Below are positions 28,397 through 37,634 of a DNA stretch of 64,000 nt, piece by piece (position 1 is the stretch's first letter; each line of letters opens with the position of its first letter). The DNA lies in NCBI RefSeq assembly GCF_024506435.1, contig NZ_JANIET010000001.1, forward strand, positions 1,116,001-1,180,000, in the 5' to 3' direction. The notes below the pieces were generated by a model. That model ran no database searches, was not told the origin of the DNA, and saw only the letters and a list, made by a program, of their open reading frames with translations. This stretch comes from Pantoea trifolii. Lineage in GTDB: Bacteria > Pseudomonadota > Gammaproteobacteria > Enterobacterales > Enterobacteriaceae. A program made the translations under genes and the position numbers.

Positions 28397-30810
28397 TTTG
28401 GCGCTGGTTCTGGCGCGAGTGGCGTTCGCCCTCGCTACTGATTGTCTGGATGGCGCTCACGCTTGCGGTGGCCTGCGTGCTGGCGCTGGGATCGATCAGC
28501 GATCGCATGGAAAAAGGCTTGAGCCAGCAGAGCCGCGACTTTATGGCGGGCGATCGTACGCTGCGAACAACTTCTCCCGCTCCGGAAGCGTGGCTTAACA
28601 AAGCGCGTGACGAAGGTCTCTCGGTCAGCAGCCAGCTGCACTTTATGACCATGACCTTCGCGCAAGAGACGCCGCAGCTGGCGGACGTTAAAGCGGTGGA
28701 TAACGCCTATCCGATGTTTGGTACGCTGCAAACCGATCCGCCGGGCTTACGTCCACAAGCGGGCACCGTGTTAGCTGCGCCGCGTTTGCTGGCGCTGCTG
28801 AATCTGAAAGTGGGCGACAGCGTGGATGTCGGCGACACCACGCTGCGCATTGCCGGTGAAGTGATTCAGGAGCCGGATGGTGGCTTTAATCCGTTCCAGA
28901 CCGCGCCGCGTCTTCTGATGAATCTGGCTGACGTGGAGAAAACCGGCGCAGTGCAGCCGGGCAGTCGTCTGAGCTGGCGCTATAAATTCTCCGGCGATCC
29001 GGCACCCCTGGCGCGCTATGACAGCTGGATCGCGCCGCAGCTAAAAGCCGATCAGCGCTGGATCAGCGTGGAGAATTCGGAAGATGCGCTGGGCCGCTCA
29101 ATGCAGCGTGCGCAGCAGTTTTTACTGCTTTCCGCCTTGCTGACGCTGATGCTGGCGATTGCTGCGGTGGCGGTGGCGATGAGTCATTACTGCCGCAGCC
29201 GCTACGATTTGGTGGCGGTGCTGAAAACGCTGGGCGCAACGCGCAAGGCGCTGCAGCGGCTGATCATCGGTCAATGGCTGGCGGTGCTGCTGCTGGCGGC
29301 GATAGTCGGTAGCGCCCTGGGGCAGGGCATTGAAGTGATCCTGCTGCTGATGCTGAAACCGGTGCTGCCGGGCGCGCTGCCAGCGGCGAGTTTCTGGCCG
29401 TGGCTGTGGGCGATTGGCGCGATGTTTGTGATTTCGCTGCTGGTGGGTTTGCGTCCGTATCGCTTGCTGATGGCGACGCAACCGCTGCGCGTGCTGCGCC
29501 GGGATGCGGTGGCGAACGTCTGGCCGCTGCGAATCTATCTACCCGCGATGGCGCTGGTGGTGATTGTATTGCTGGCGTTGCTGATGGGCGGCAGCAAAAT
29601 GCTGTGGGCGCTGTTGGCGGGTGTAGTGATGCTTGCGCTGCTGCTGGCGTTACTCGGCTGGGGCACCTTGCTGCTGCTGCGTCGGCTGGTGGTGCGCAAT
29701 CTGGCGCTGCGGCTGGCGATTAACCGTCTGCTGCGTCAACCGGCGATGACGCTCAGCCAACTGGCGGCGTTTTCGCTGTCATTTATGTTGCTGGCGCTGC
29801 TGCTGGTGATGCGCGGCGATCTGCTGGATCGCTGGCAACAACAATTGCCGCCGGATAGCCCGAACTATTTCCTGCTGAACATCACCAAAGAGCAGGTGCC
29901 GCTGGTGCGTGACTTCCTGAGCGAGCATCAGCTTAAGCCGGAAACCTTCTATCCGATTGTGCGTGCGCGCCTGACCGAACTGAACGGCAAAGAGGCCGAT
30001 CCTAAGCTGGATAACGCGCTAAATCGCGAACTCAATCTGACGTGGCAAGCTGAGCGCCCGGATCACAATCCGCTGATCTCCGGCAACTGGCCGCCGCAGG
30101 CCGGTGAAGTGTCGATGGAAGTGGAGCTGGCGGATCGTCTGGGCGTGAAGCTCGGCGATACCTTAACCTTCAGCGGCGACACCCAGCAGTTCAGCGCCAA
30201 AATCACCAGCTTGCGTAAGGTAGATTGGGAAAGTCTGCGGCCGAATTTCTTCTTTATCTTCCCGCCGGGCGCGCTTGATCAACAGCCACAAACCTGGCTC
30301 ACCAGCTTCCGCATGGCGAGCAATCCGGCACTGCTGGCGCAACTTAATCGCGCATTCCCGACGCTGAGCCTGTTGGATATCGGCAGCATGATGCGCCAGA
30401 TCGGCCAGGTGTTGACGCAGGTGAGTCAGGCGCTGGAAGTGATGGTGGTGCTGGTCACGGTGTGTGGCGTGCTGCTGCTGCTGGCGCAGATTCAGGTCGG
30501 CATGCGTCAGCGTCGGCAGGAGTTGGTGGTCTATCGCACGCTCGGTGCCAGCAAGCGCCTGCTGCGCGGCACCTTATGGTGTGAGTTTGCGCTGCTTGGC
30601 GTGGTGTCGGGGATTGCGGCGGCGCTGGGCGCGGAAGCGGCGCTGTGGGGCTTGCAGCGCAAGATCTTCGATTTCCCGTGGCAGCCAGACTGGACGCTGT
30701 GGATCGCCTTGCCGATCGGCGGCGCGCTGCTGCTCTCGCTGTGCGGTGCCTGGCTGGGCATTCGTTTATTAAAACAGAAGGCGCTGTTTAGAAGCTTTAG
30801 CGCCGGATAA
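28393..30810 (+). CDS. ybbP: YbbP, FtsX/MacB-type ABC permease
   Basis: An 805-aa membrane protein with an N-terminal helix, a long periplasmic region (about 40-225), four central and further membrane helices to about 460, a second periplasmic domain (about 470-690) and three terminal helices. This is the duplicated FtsX layout of MacB/LolCE-like permeases. The start at 28393 (MIWRWFWREWRSPS) matches E. coli and overlaps the ybbA stop. It functions with YbbA; export related to lipids or periplasmic TesA activity has been suggested from the conserved neighbourhood. Confidence 0.95.
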   Translation: MIWRWFWREWRSPSLLIVWMALTLAVACVLALGSISDRMEKGLSQQSRDFMAGDRTLRTTSPAPEAWLNKARDEGLSVSSQLHFMTMTFAQETPQLADVKAVDNAYPMFGTLQTDPPGLRPQAGTVLAAPRLLALLNLKVGDSVDVGDTTLRIAGEVIQEPDGGFNPFQTAPRLLMNLADVEKTGAVQPGSRLSWRYKFSGDPAPLARYDSWIAPQLKADQRWISVENSEDALGRSMQRAQQFLLLSALLTLMLAIAAVAVAMSHYCRSRYDLVAVLKTLGATRKALQRLIIGQWLAVLLLAAIVGSALGQGIEVILLLMLKPVLPGALPAASFWPWLWAIGAMFVISLLVGLRPYRLLMATQPLRVLRRDAVANVWPLRIYLPAMALVVIVLLALLMGGSKMLWALLAGVVMLALLLALLGWGTLLLLRRLVVRNLALRLAINRLLRQPAMTLSQLAAFSLSFMLLALLLVMRGDLLDRWQQQLPPDSPNYFLLNITKEQVPLVRDFLSEHQLKPETFYPIVRARLTELNGKEADPKLDNALNRELNLTWQAERPDHNPLISGNWPPQAGEVSMEVELADRLGVKLGDTLTFSGDTQQFSAKITSLRKVDWESLRPNFFFIFPPGALDQQPQTWLTSFRMASNPALLAQLNRAFPTLSLLDIGSMMRQIGQVLTQVSQALEVMVVLVTVCGVLLLLAQIQVGMRQRRQELVVYRTLGASKRLLRGTLWCEFALLGVVSGIAAALGAEAALWGLQRKIFDFPWQPDWTLWIALPIGGALLLSLCGAWLGIRLLKQKALFRSFSAG

Positions 30811-30832
30811 GCAAAACGATTTGTCTTAATTT

Positions 30833-30877
30833 AAGTTCTGGTCTGTGTGAGTCGACTCATGAAAGCAGACCAGACTT
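30833..30877. repeat. Nested palindrome between ybbP and the methyltransferase gene
   Basis: The outer arms 30833-30845 and 30866-30877 (CTGGTCTG against CAGACCAG, extended by AAGT/ACTT with one bulge) enclose an inner perfect dyad TGAGTCGACTCA at 30848-30859. It could be a terminator for ybbP (no T-run) or a regulatory dyad for the next gene. The GTG at 30847 lies inside it, making that codon an unlikely start. Confidence 0.6.
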
Positions 30878-30891
30878 ATTTAAGGCTCAAC

Positions 30892-31635
30892 ATGTCATCT
30901 CCACTTATCGTCAAATCCGTTGTTGAAATCGGCTGCTGTAAAGTCTGCCAGGGCGAAGCCACGCTGTATGGTGTGACCGATTTCAATACCATCTGTCATT
31001 CGGAAAATGCCAGTCGTTACACTTATCCGCTCACCGGCGTGGCGATTTATTATCATCAATGTCAGACCTGTGGTTTGGTTTATACCCATGCGTGCGATGA
31101 CTGGACGCCAGCGGATTATGCACAGCACATGTATAACGAGGATTACGGGCAGTTTGATCCTAACTATGAGATCAATCGACCGATGAGAAATCGCGATCTG
31201 ATTTTGACGTTATTCAAAAAATATCACGGCAAAAAAATGCTGGATTACGGTGGAGGCACCGGCACGCTGGCGCGCTTAATGCAGGAAGTGGGCATTGATA
31301 TGGTGGCGTGGGATCCATTTGTGCCCGGCGATTATCCAGAACTGAATTCGTATGAATTTATGACCAGTTTTGAGGTGTTTGAGCACACGCCCGATCCACA
31401 TAAAACGCTGGCAGAGGTTTCAGGCTTTATGAAACAAGGCGGCGTGTTTTTCTTCAGCACAGCGACCACCGACGAAGTGAGCCACCTTGGTATGACGGAC
31501 TGGTATATTTCGCCGCGCACCGGACATATTACGATTCATTCGGAAGCGTCGCTGAATGCATTGTTCAGTGCGCATGGGTTCCAGATTACGCATCTGAATC
31601 GCTGGAGCCATGTGGCGATGAAGATGGTGGGGTAA
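30892..31635 (+). CDS. Class I SAM-dependent methyltransferase with N-terminal zinc-binding motifs
   Basis: A 247-aa protein. The N-terminus has paired cysteines (CCKVCQG and CQTCGLVYTHAC), a zinc-ribbon-like arrangement seen before sugar C-methyltransferase-type domains. The SAM motif I is MLDYGGGTGTLARLM near residue 115, followed by SFEVFEHTPDPH as the motif II/post II region. The start at 30892 has AAGG ten bases upstream; a GTG 45 bp earlier would lie in a palindrome. Substrate unknown. It is an insertion relative to E. coli between ybbP and purK, with repeats on both sides and base composition a little lower in GC than its neighbours. Confidence 0.82.
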   Translation: MSSPLIVKSVVEIGCCKVCQGEATLYGVTDFNTICHSENASRYTYPLTGVAIYYHQCQTCGLVYTHACDDWTPADYAQHMYNEDYGQFDPNYEINRPMRNRDLILTLFKKYHGKKMLDYGGGTGTLARLMQEVGIDMVAWDPFVPGDYPELNSYEFMTSFEVFEHTPDPHKTLAEVSGFMKQGGVFFFSTATTDEVSHLGMTDWYISPRTGHITIHSEASLNALFSAHGFQITHLNRWSHVAMKMVG

Positions 31636-31648
31636 AGGGGGCCTGATG

Positions 31649-31734
31649 CCCTCACCCCGGCCCTCTCCCACAGGGAGAGGGAGATGTTCGCTCGATCGGT
31701 TCCCTCTCCCTTCGGGAGAGGGCTAGGGTGAGGG
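31649..31734. repeat. 86-bp imperfect palindromic element (MITE/REP-like)
   Basis: CCCTCACCCC at the left end mirrors GGGTGAGGG at the right. Inside, CCCTCTCCC...GGGAGAGGG forms one hairpin (31660-31682), and CCCTCTCCCTTCGGGAGAGGG forms a second (31702-31722). Such CCCTCTCCC/GGGAGAGGG mobile palindromes are scattered in many proteobacterial genomes. It lies in the short gap between the convergent methyltransferase and purK genes. Confidence 0.8.
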
Positions 31735-31747
31735 AAAAACAGCTGCA

Positions 31748-32812
31748 CTATAACTTCTCAACCGCCCACGCAATCCCGCTCGCATACGCTTCCGGCAACA
31801 ACGGCACCAGCGCATTCAAGGCTGACGCAAGGCGCCCACGATCGCTATCGGTCAGATTAAGATGCCCAACCTTGCGGCCTTCGCGCACCTCTTTGTCGTA
31901 CCAATGCAGATGCACCAGCGGCTGTTGCAGCCACGCCAGATTCACATCGGTACCAATCAGATTCACCATCACCGACGGCGCAAACATCACCGGCTGGGGA
32001 AGCGCCAGACCCAGCACCGCACGCAGATGCAGCTCGAACTGGCTGATGGACGCGCCATTCTGCGTCCAGTGACCGCTGTTGTGCACGCGCGGGGCCAGCT
32101 CGTTGATCAGCAGACCCTCTGGCGTAATGAAACACTCCATCGCCATCACGCCAACATACTTCAGCTCATGCATGATGGCGCTGAGCATCACTTCCGCCTG
32201 CTGTTGCTGTCTGGCATCGGCCTGCGGGAACGCCACGCTGGTGCGCAGAATGCCGTCCTGATGCAGGTTATGCGTCAGCGGATAAAACACCGTGCTGCCA
32301 TCGTGTCCGCGCGCGCCGACCAGCGATACTTCGCCGCTGAAATTAATGCCCTGCTCAACGATGCATTCGCCGTAGCACTCATCCGGTAGCGCATCGGTTT
32401 CATTGGCGCGCAAACGCCACTGACCACGGCCGTCATAGCCGCCGGTACGACGCTTCACAATCGCCAGTTCGCCCAATTTGCTGAACACGTTCGGCCACTC
32501 GGCTTTATCGGCCAGCAGCTGCCACGGCGCGGTGGCGAGGTTCAGTTGATCCAGCAGCTGTTTTTGCGTCAGGCGATCGGCCAGACGCGGGAAAATATCG
32601 CGATTCACAAAGGCCGGATGGCTCGCCAGTTCGCGGGTTAACGCGGTTTCCGGCCAGCGCTCAATCTCAGCGGTGATCACGCTTTCGGCGATCGGCAGCG
32701 CAGAAGGCTCCGCATCCAGACCCACCGGATACACCGCGATGCCCAGCGGTTCACCGGCCTGGCGCAGCATGCGGCCTAACTGACCATTTCCTAATACGCA
32801 AACCGGCTTCAT
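31748..32812 (-). CDS. purK: PurK, N5-carboxyaminoimidazole ribonucleotide synthase
   Basis: ATP-grasp enzyme that carboxylates AIR in purine synthesis. The 354 aa compare with 355 in E. coli. It begins [20 protein letters not shown]. The ATP-grasp region includes [14 protein letters not shown], and [14 protein letters not shown] is the family signature. The start overlaps the purE stop by four bases. purEK is controlled by the PurR box upstream of purE. Confidence 0.97.
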   Translation of the reverse strand: MKPVCVLGNGQLGRMLRQAGEPLGIAVYPVGLDAEPSALPIAESVITAEIERWPETALTRELASHPAFVNRDIFPRLADRLTQKQLLDQLNLATAPWQLLADKAEWPNVFSKLGELAIVKRRTGGYDGRGQWRLRANETDALPDECYGECIVEQGINFSGEVSLVGARGHDGSTVFYPLTHNLHQDGILRTSVAFPQADARQQQQAEVMLSAIMHELKYVGVMAMECFITPEGLLINELAPRVHNSGHWTQNGASISQFELHLRAVLGLALPQPVMFAPSVMVNLIGTDVNLAWLQQPLVHLHWYDKEVREGRKVGHLNLTDSDRGRLASALNALVPLLPEAYASGIAWAVEKL

Positions 32813-33318
32813 GCTTCCTCCCGCGGATCCGGGTTGTTCAGCACTTCATCAGTCTGCGTTTGACGCCAGTTGGCGATGCGCGTTGACAGCGCGCTGTCGT
32901 GGATCGCCAGAATCTGCGCCGCCAGCAGGGCAGCGTTAGCGGCACCGGCTTTACCAATCGCCAGCGTTCCGACCGGAATACCGCGCGGCATCTGCACGAT
33001 GGAGTAGAGGCTATCGACGCCGCTCAGCGCCGCGCTTTGCACTGGCACGCCCAGCACCGGCACCAGCGTTTTCGCGGCCAGCATGCCCGGCAAATGGGCA
33101 GCACCGCCGGCACCGGCGATGATCACCTGAAAACCGTTGTCGGCTGCGGTTTCCGCGAAGCTGAACAGTTTGTCGGGCGTACGGTGAGCTGAGACCACTT
33201 CAACGTGGAAGGGAACATCCAGGCTGTTAAGAATTTCCTCGGCGAACTGCATGGTAGCCCAGTCACTTTTGGAACCCATGACAATGGCGATACGGGCCGG
33301 GGTGGCGTTGGATGACAT
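32809..33318 (-). CDS. purE: PurE, N5-CAIR mutase
   Basis: Rearranges N5-CAIR to CAIR in purine synthesis. The 169 aa equal the E. coli length. It contains [20 protein letters not shown], the SAHRTPD active-site loop and [14 protein letters not shown]. First gene of the purE-purK operon, with overlapping stop and start codons (ATGA-type). A PurR box lies 86 bp upstream. Confidence 0.97.
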   Translation of the reverse strand: MSSNATPARIAIVMGSKSDWATMQFAEEILNSLDVPFHVEVVSAHRTPDKLFSFAETAADNGFQVIIAGAGGAAHLPGMLAAKTLVPVLGVPVQSAALSGVDSLYSIVQMPRGIPVGTLAIGKAGAANAALLAAQILAIHDSALSTRIANWRQTQTDEVLNNPDPREEA

Positions 33319-33403
33319 GCGGTCAACTCCTGTGAATATGCAAACGAACCTGGCCGGGCGGGCAGGCGAAGAAGGGCACAGAGAATAGCATGAGATGGCA
33401 GCA

Positions 33404-33419
33404 AGGAAAACGGTTGCGT
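33404..33419 (-). promoter_or_regulatory. PurR box upstream of purE
   Basis: The plus-strand sequence AGGAAAACGGTTGCGT reads ACGCAACCGTTTTCCT on the purE strand, the same as the E. coli purEK operator half-dyad (consensus ACGCAAACGTTTNCGT). Position 86-101 bp before the purE start fits repression by PurR with hypoxanthine or guanine. Confidence 0.8.
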
Positions 33420-33449
33420 AGGCGGAAAACGGGCATTGATGCCCGGATT

Positions 33450-34166
33450 TCAGAAGGGGAATTCGATCAGGCTGACGCCGTTGGCATCAAGCTGAATCAT
33501 CGATCCGTTCTCATGCCAGGCACCCAGCACCGCGCGCTCGGCGTTTTTGCCGTGCAGCGTGAAGGTGTGAATGGCGGGACGATGGGTGTGGCCGTGAATC
33601 AGAATCGGCACCTGCTGGCGCGTCATCGCGGCTTCCACTGCGGACTGATTGACGTCCATGATGCTGACCGACTTGTGCTGATTCGCCTGCTTGCTGCCAT
33701 TGCGCATGCGCGCGGCAATGCGCACGCGCAGACGCAGTGGCAACGCGAGGAACAGGCGCTGCAACCAGCGCTGATGCACTTTGGCGCGAAAACGCTGATA
33801 ACCTTCATCGTCGGTGCACAAGGTATCGCCGTGCATGATCAACACGCGATGTCCGTAGAGATCGAGCACCTTTTCTTCCGGCAGCAACGTCATGCCAGAA
33901 GCGCGTGCAAAACGCTGGCCGAGCAGGAAATCGCGATTACCGTGGATAAAGAATTTAGGCACCGGCAGCGCCTTGAGCGCCGCAGCGATTTGCTGATGCA
34001 GCGGATTGGGATCGTCGTCGCCGATCCAGGCTTCAAACAGATCGCCGAGGATGTAAAGCGCATCGCAGGAACGCGCTTCTCCCTGCAAAAAATGCAGAAA
34101 ACCGGCAGTAATTGCCGGTTCTTCATGACACAGATGCAGATCTGCGATAAACAGCGTGCGCGACAT
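33450..34166 (-). CDS. lpxH: LpxH, UDP-2,3-diacylglucosamine pyrophosphatase
   Basis: Calcineurin-like phosphoesterase that makes lipid X in lipid A synthesis, at the inner membrane. The 238 aa contain [12 protein letters not shown] (DxH metal motif), [18 protein letters not shown] and [12 protein letters not shown]. The start overlaps the ppiB stop by one base (TAATG), so it is translationally coupled to ppiB as in E. coli. Confidence 0.96.
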   Translation of the reverse strand: MSRTLFIADLHLCHEEPAITAGFLHFLQGEARSCDALYILGDLFEAWIGDDDPNPLHQQIAAALKALPVPKFFIHGNRDFLLGQRFARASGMTLLPEEKVLDLYGHRVLIMHGDTLCTDDEGYQRFRAKVHQRWLQRLFLALPLRLRVRIAARMRNGSKQANQHKSVSIMDVNQSAVEAAMTRQQVPILIHGHTHRPAIHTFTLHGKNAERAVLGAWHENGSMIQLDANGVSLIEFPF

Positions 34167-34660
34167 TACTCGCTAACAGTCACTTTCTGGATGACAACGT
34201 CTTCAACCGGAACGTCCTGATGCATGCCGCTGCGGCCGGTTTTCACCGCTTTGATTTTCTCAACCACGTCCATGCCTTCAACCACTTCAGCGAACACGCA
34301 GTAACCCCAGCCTTGCAGGCTTTCGTCACGGAAGTTCAGGAAGTCGTTGTCTGCCACGTTGATGAAGAACTGGGCAGTGGCAGAGTGTGGCGCCTGAGTA
34401 CGCGCCATCGCCAGCGTGCCTTTGGTGTTTTTCAGGCCGTTGTTCGCTTCGTTGCGGATGTCTGCTTTGGTATCTTTCTGCTTCATGCCAGGCTCAAAAC
34501 CGCCGCCCTGAATCATGAAACCGTTGATTACGCGATGGAAGATAGTGTTATCGTAAAAACCTTCCGCGCAGTATTCCAGGAAGTTCTTCACGGTAGCCGG
34601 CGCTTTGTCATCGAAAGTTTTAATTACGATATCGCCATGGTTCGTCTGGAAAGTGACCAT
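34166..34660 (-). CDS. ppiB: PpiB, cytosolic peptidyl-prolyl cis-trans isomerase (cyclophilin)
   Basis: Cyclophilin-fold proline isomerase. The 164 aa equal the E. coli length. It begins [20 protein letters not shown] and includes [13 protein letters not shown] and [14 protein letters not shown]. The start at 34660 follows AGGAAGAAAATA and aligns with E. coli; 21 further in-frame codons upstream are not conserved. Divergent from cysS with about 220 bp between, which holds both promoters. Confidence 0.95.
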   Translation of the reverse strand: MVTFQTNHGDIVIKTFDDKAPATVKNFLEYCAEGFYDNTIFHRVINGFMIQGGGFEPGMKQKDTKADIRNEANNGLKNTKGTLAMARTQAPHSATAQFFINVADNDFLNFRDESLQGWGYCVFAEVVEGMDVVEKIKAVKTGRSGMHQDVPVEDVVIQKVTVSE

Positions 34661-34884
34661 TATTTTCTTCCTGTCAAGGTTGTCGTCAGTATCAACTGCC
34701 ACGCCAGCAAGGCGGCGAGGCATTTTTGTAGACGCTTCTTATATCACAATTTCCAATAACGCGTCAGTAACCGGACGGCAGTTGGCAACCGAGCGATGCA
34801 CAAGTCAGAAAAATACGGCACAATAACCGGCTACATTTTTATAATGTTCGAATCCCGCACACGTAATTAAAACGGAACCGTTCA

Positions 34885-36270
34885 ATGCTAAAGATTTATA
34901 ACACCCTGAGTCGACAGAAAGAGGAATTCAAACCCATCCATGCCGGTCAAATCGGTATGTACGTGTGTGGTATCACGGTTTACGACCTCTGTCATATCGG
35001 CCATGGGCGTACGTTTGTGGCATTCGACGTGGTGGCGCGTTATCTGCGTTACGTGGGCTATCAGCTGAAGTATGTGCGTAACATCACCGATATCGATGAC
35101 AAAATCATCAAACGTGCCAATCAAAACGGGGAAAGCATTGAAACGCTGACCAACCGCATGATCGCCGAGATGCACAACGATTTCGCCGCGCTCGGCATTT
35201 TGCCGCCGGATCTGGAGCCGCGCGCCACCCGCCATATCGACGAGATTATCGAGCTGGTCGGCAGGCTGATTGAGCGTAAGCACGCGTACGTGGCGGACAA
35301 CGGCGACGTGATGTTCGACGTGATGAGCGACAAAGAGTACGGCGTACTGTCGCGTCAGGATCTGGAGCAGCTGCAGGCCGGTGCACGCGTCGAAGTGGCG
35401 GATGTGAAGCGCAATCCGATGGACTTCGTGCTGTGGAAGATGTCTAAAGCCGACGAACCGGCGTGGAATTCGCCGTGGGGCAACGGTCGTCCAGGCTGGC
35501 ACATCGAATGTTCAGCGATGAACTGCAAACAGCTTGGCACCCATTTCGACATTCATGGCGGCGGTTCAGATCTGATGTTCCCGCACCATGAAAACGAAGT
35601 GGCGCAATCCACCTGTGCGCACGATGGTCCGTATGTGAATTACTGGATGCACTCCGGCATGGTGATGGTTGATCGCGAGAAGATGTCGAAATCGCTGGAT
35701 AACTTCTTCACCGTGCGCGATGTGTTGCAGCACTACGATGCCGAAACCGTGCGTTACTTCCTGATGTCGGGCCACTATCGCAGCCAGCTCAACTACGGCG
35801 AAGATAACCTCAATCAGGCGCGTGCCGCGCTCGAGCGCTTGTACACCGCGCTGCGTCATACCGATGCCAACGCCACGGCGGCGGGTGGCGAAGAGTTTGA
35901 AGCGCGTTTCCGCATCGCGATGGATGACGACTTCAACACGCCGGAAGCCTATTCGGTGTTGTTCGATATGGCGCGTGAAGTCAATCGTCTGAAGACCGAA
36001 GACAAAGTCTCCGCTGATGCGCTGGCGGCGAAACTGCGCCAGATCGCTAACGTGCTGGGCATTCTGCAGCAGGATCCCGAGCTGTTCCTGCAAAGCGGAG
36101 CGCAGGTGAATGACGATGAAGTGGCGAAAATCGAGCATTGGGTGAAAGCCCGTTCCGACGCGCGTGCGGCCAAAGATTGGGCGCAGGCGGATGTGGCGCG
36201 CGATAAGCTCAATGAGTTGGGCGTGATCGTTGAAGATGGGCCGCAAGGTTCCAGCTGGCGACGCAAATAA
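34885..36270 (+). CDS. cysS: Cysteinyl-tRNA synthetase
   Basis: Class I aminoacyl-tRNA synthetase. The 461 aa equal the E. coli length. It has the HIGH box as CHIGHGRT, the KMSKS loop in [10 protein letters not shown], and the zinc-site residues around GWHIECSAM and HHENE. Ends with an intrinsic terminator at 36278-36299. Divergent from ppiB, as in E. coli. Confidence 0.97.
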   Translation: MLKIYNTLSRQKEEFKPIHAGQIGMYVCGITVYDLCHIGHGRTFVAFDVVARYLRYVGYQLKYVRNITDIDDKIIKRANQNGESIETLTNRMIAEMHNDFAALGILPPDLEPRATRHIDEIIELVGRLIERKHAYVADNGDVMFDVMSDKEYGVLSRQDLEQLQAGARVEVADVKRNPMDFVLWKMSKADEPAWNSPWGNGRPGWHIECSAMNCKQLGTHFDIHGGGSDLMFPHHENEVAQSTCAHDGPYVNYWMHSGMVMVDREKMSKSLDNFFTVRDVLQHYDAETVRYFLMSGHYRSQLNYGEDNLNQARAALERLYTALRHTDANATAAGGEEFEARFRIAMDDDFNTPEAYSVLFDMAREVNRLKTEDKVSADALAAKLRQIANVLGILQQDPELFLQSGAQVNDDEVAKIEHWVKARSDARAAKDWAQADVARDKLNELGVIVEDGPQGSSWRRK

Positions 36271-36277
36271 CCGGAGA

Positions 36278-36299
36278 GGGCGAGAAATCGCCCTTTTTT
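36278..36299 (+). terminator. cysS intrinsic terminator
   Basis: GGGCGA (36278-36283) pairs with TCGCCC (36288-36293) around GAAA and is followed by six T residues. It ends only 4 bases before the ATG of the next gene, so it occupies the place where a ribosome-binding site would be. Confidence 0.88.
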
Positions 36300-36302
36300 A
36301 TT

Positions 36303-37391
36303 ATGGCGATTGAACAGATTCATATTCACGGCTTCCGCTCGGTGCGCGATCTGACGCTGCCGCTGCAGCAGCTCAACGTGGTCAGCGGCCCCAACGGCTG
36401 CGGCAAATCCAACCTGTATAAAGCGGTGCGACTGCTGCATGAAGCGGCGAGCGGACGCTTAGCGTTGGCGCTGGCGGAAGAGGGCGGCATCCAGAAAGCG
36501 ATGTGGGCAGGCGGATTGCGGCGCGGAGATCGTCGGCACGATCCCAAGCGTTTGATCATGGCTGTGGTGATGGACGATATGGATTATCAGCTCGATATCG
36601 GTTTTCCTGAGCCGTCTCCGACGCTCTTTAGCCTTGATCCGCTGGTGAAAGAGGAGCGCATCTGGATGAGTGGTCAGCGACGTCGCCCTTCCTCGTGCAT
36701 TTTGCAGCGGCAAAATCAAACCGCGTTTCTGCATAACGTCGAGGGTGAACGCGTGACCTATCCAGCGGTTTTGCACCCGGAAGAGTCGCTGTTTGGGCAA
36801 CTGGGCGAACCGCATCTTTATCCCGAGCTTTCTCAGGTGCGCGAAAGGTTGCAGAAATGGCGCTTCTACCACGAGTTTGCCGTGTGGCCAGGTTCGCCAA
36901 TTCGGGCACCGCAGATCGGTGTGCGTGCGCCGATTCTGGCGCATGATGGCAGTAATTTAGCTGCCGCGTGGGCGACAATTAATGAAGTCGGTCATCGCGA
37001 ATTGCTGCATCAAGTGATGGCCGAAGCGTTCCCTGACACCGAATTTCACGTTGATGTGCAGAACGGGCGTTTTCAGATGCTGATGTCTCGGCGTGGGATT
37101 TTGCGTCCGCTGGAGAGCGCTGAGTTCTCGGATGGCACGTTGCGCTTTTTGTGTTTGGTGGTGGCGCTGCTCAGCCCGCGTCCGCCGGCGTTTATGGCGC
37201 TGAATGAACCGGAGAACAGTTTACATGAAGATTTGTTGCCCGCATTGGCGCGCCTGATTGCCGAAGCCAGCCAGTTCAGCCAACTGTGGATCACCAGCCA
37301 TTCACCGAAACTGGCAACGCTGATTGCGCAGCATACGGCGGTGAACCATATCGAGCTGGCGCAAATCGAAGGGGAAACCCGCGTCTTGTAA
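36303..37391 (+). CDS. AAA-family (RecF/SMC-like) ATPase, stand-alone
   Basis: A 362-aa ATPase of the AAA_21 type. It begins MAIEQIHIHGFRSVRDLTLP. Walker A is GPNGCGKSN at residues 29-37. A signature-like EFSDGTLRFLCL and a Walker B FMALNEPENSLH lie near residue 300, where the usual Asp is Asn, which I believe is common in this subgroup. The switch-like ITSHSPKLATLI follows. No TOPRIM or nuclease domain is attached, and no partner gene is adjacent. It takes the place of E. coli ybcI after cysS. No Shine-Dalgarno is visible because the cysS terminator abuts the ATG; expression may depend on read-through or leaderless initiation. Role unknown. Confidence 0.8.
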   Translation: MAIEQIHIHGFRSVRDLTLPLQQLNVVSGPNGCGKSNLYKAVRLLHEAASGRLALALAEEGGIQKAMWAGGLRRGDRRHDPKRLIMAVVMDDMDYQLDIGFPEPSPTLFSLDPLVKEERIWMSGQRRRPSSCILQRQNQTAFLHNVEGERVTYPAVLHPEESLFGQLGEPHLYPELSQVRERLQKWRFYHEFAVWPGSPIRAPQIGVRAPILAHDGSNLAAAWATINEVGHRELLHQVMAEAFPDTEFHVDVQNGRFQMLMSRRGILRPLESAEFSDGTLRFLCLVVALLSPRPPAFMALNEPENSLHEDLLPALARLIAEASQFSQLWITSHSPKLATLIAQHTAVNHIELAQIEGETRVL

Positions 37392-37413
37392 GGTCGCCAT
37401 TCATGGCGACCTT
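37390..37413. repeat. GGTCGCCAT palindrome, copy 6
   Basis: Core at 37392-37411 with spacer TC, stem extended by AA/TT. It overlaps the last bases of the ATPase stop codon region and lies between it and the convergent ybcJ gene. The last copy in the window. Confidence 0.85.
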
Positions 37414-37421
37414 CCGGATGA

Positions 37422-37634
37422 CTACGCTACAACCGTAATTTTAAAACCAGCAAACTCAACCTTCTGGCCTTCAACAATCTTGCAGCGCTTACGCGTTTCA
37501 ACTGCGCCATCGACGCGCACTTCGCCTTCCGCGATCACGGCTTTCGCCTGCGCACCGCTTTGCACCCAACCTTCGAGTTTCAGCAGGTCGCACAAATCAA
37601 CGTGGGCATGTTTACCGAGAGAAAAACTGGCCAT
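37422..37634 (-). CDS. ybcJ: YbcJ, small S4-like RNA-binding protein
   Basis: A 70-aa S4-domain protein, presumed RNA binding. The alpha-L motif is in VDLCDLLKLEGWVQSGAQAK followed by AVIAEGEVRVDG. Same length as E. coli YbcJ. Start and folD stop share a TAATG junction at 37634, so translation is coupled to folD, as in E. coli. Confidence 0.93.
   Translation of the reverse strand: MASFSLGKHAHVDLCDLLKLEGWVQSGAQAKAVIAEGEVRVDGAVETRKRCKIVEGQKVEFAGFKITVVA

Noticed and set aside
30847..30891. Earlier GTG start for the methyltransferase
   Set aside because: It lies inside a nested palindrome and has no ribosome-binding site, whereas the ATG at 30892 has AAGG upstream.
34849..34866. TTCGAATCC-like sequence resembling the tRNA-Arg T-loop, as a possible attachment repeat
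   Set aside because: Only nine bases match the tRNA and the surrounding DNA is the ppiB-cysS promoter region; too short and on the wrong side of the tRNA to be a credible att site.
36303..37391. OLD-family anti-phage nuclease
   Set aside because: The ATPase domain fits, but there is no C-terminal TOPRIM domain and no adjacent GajB-like helicase, so an OLD or Gabija assignment is not supported.
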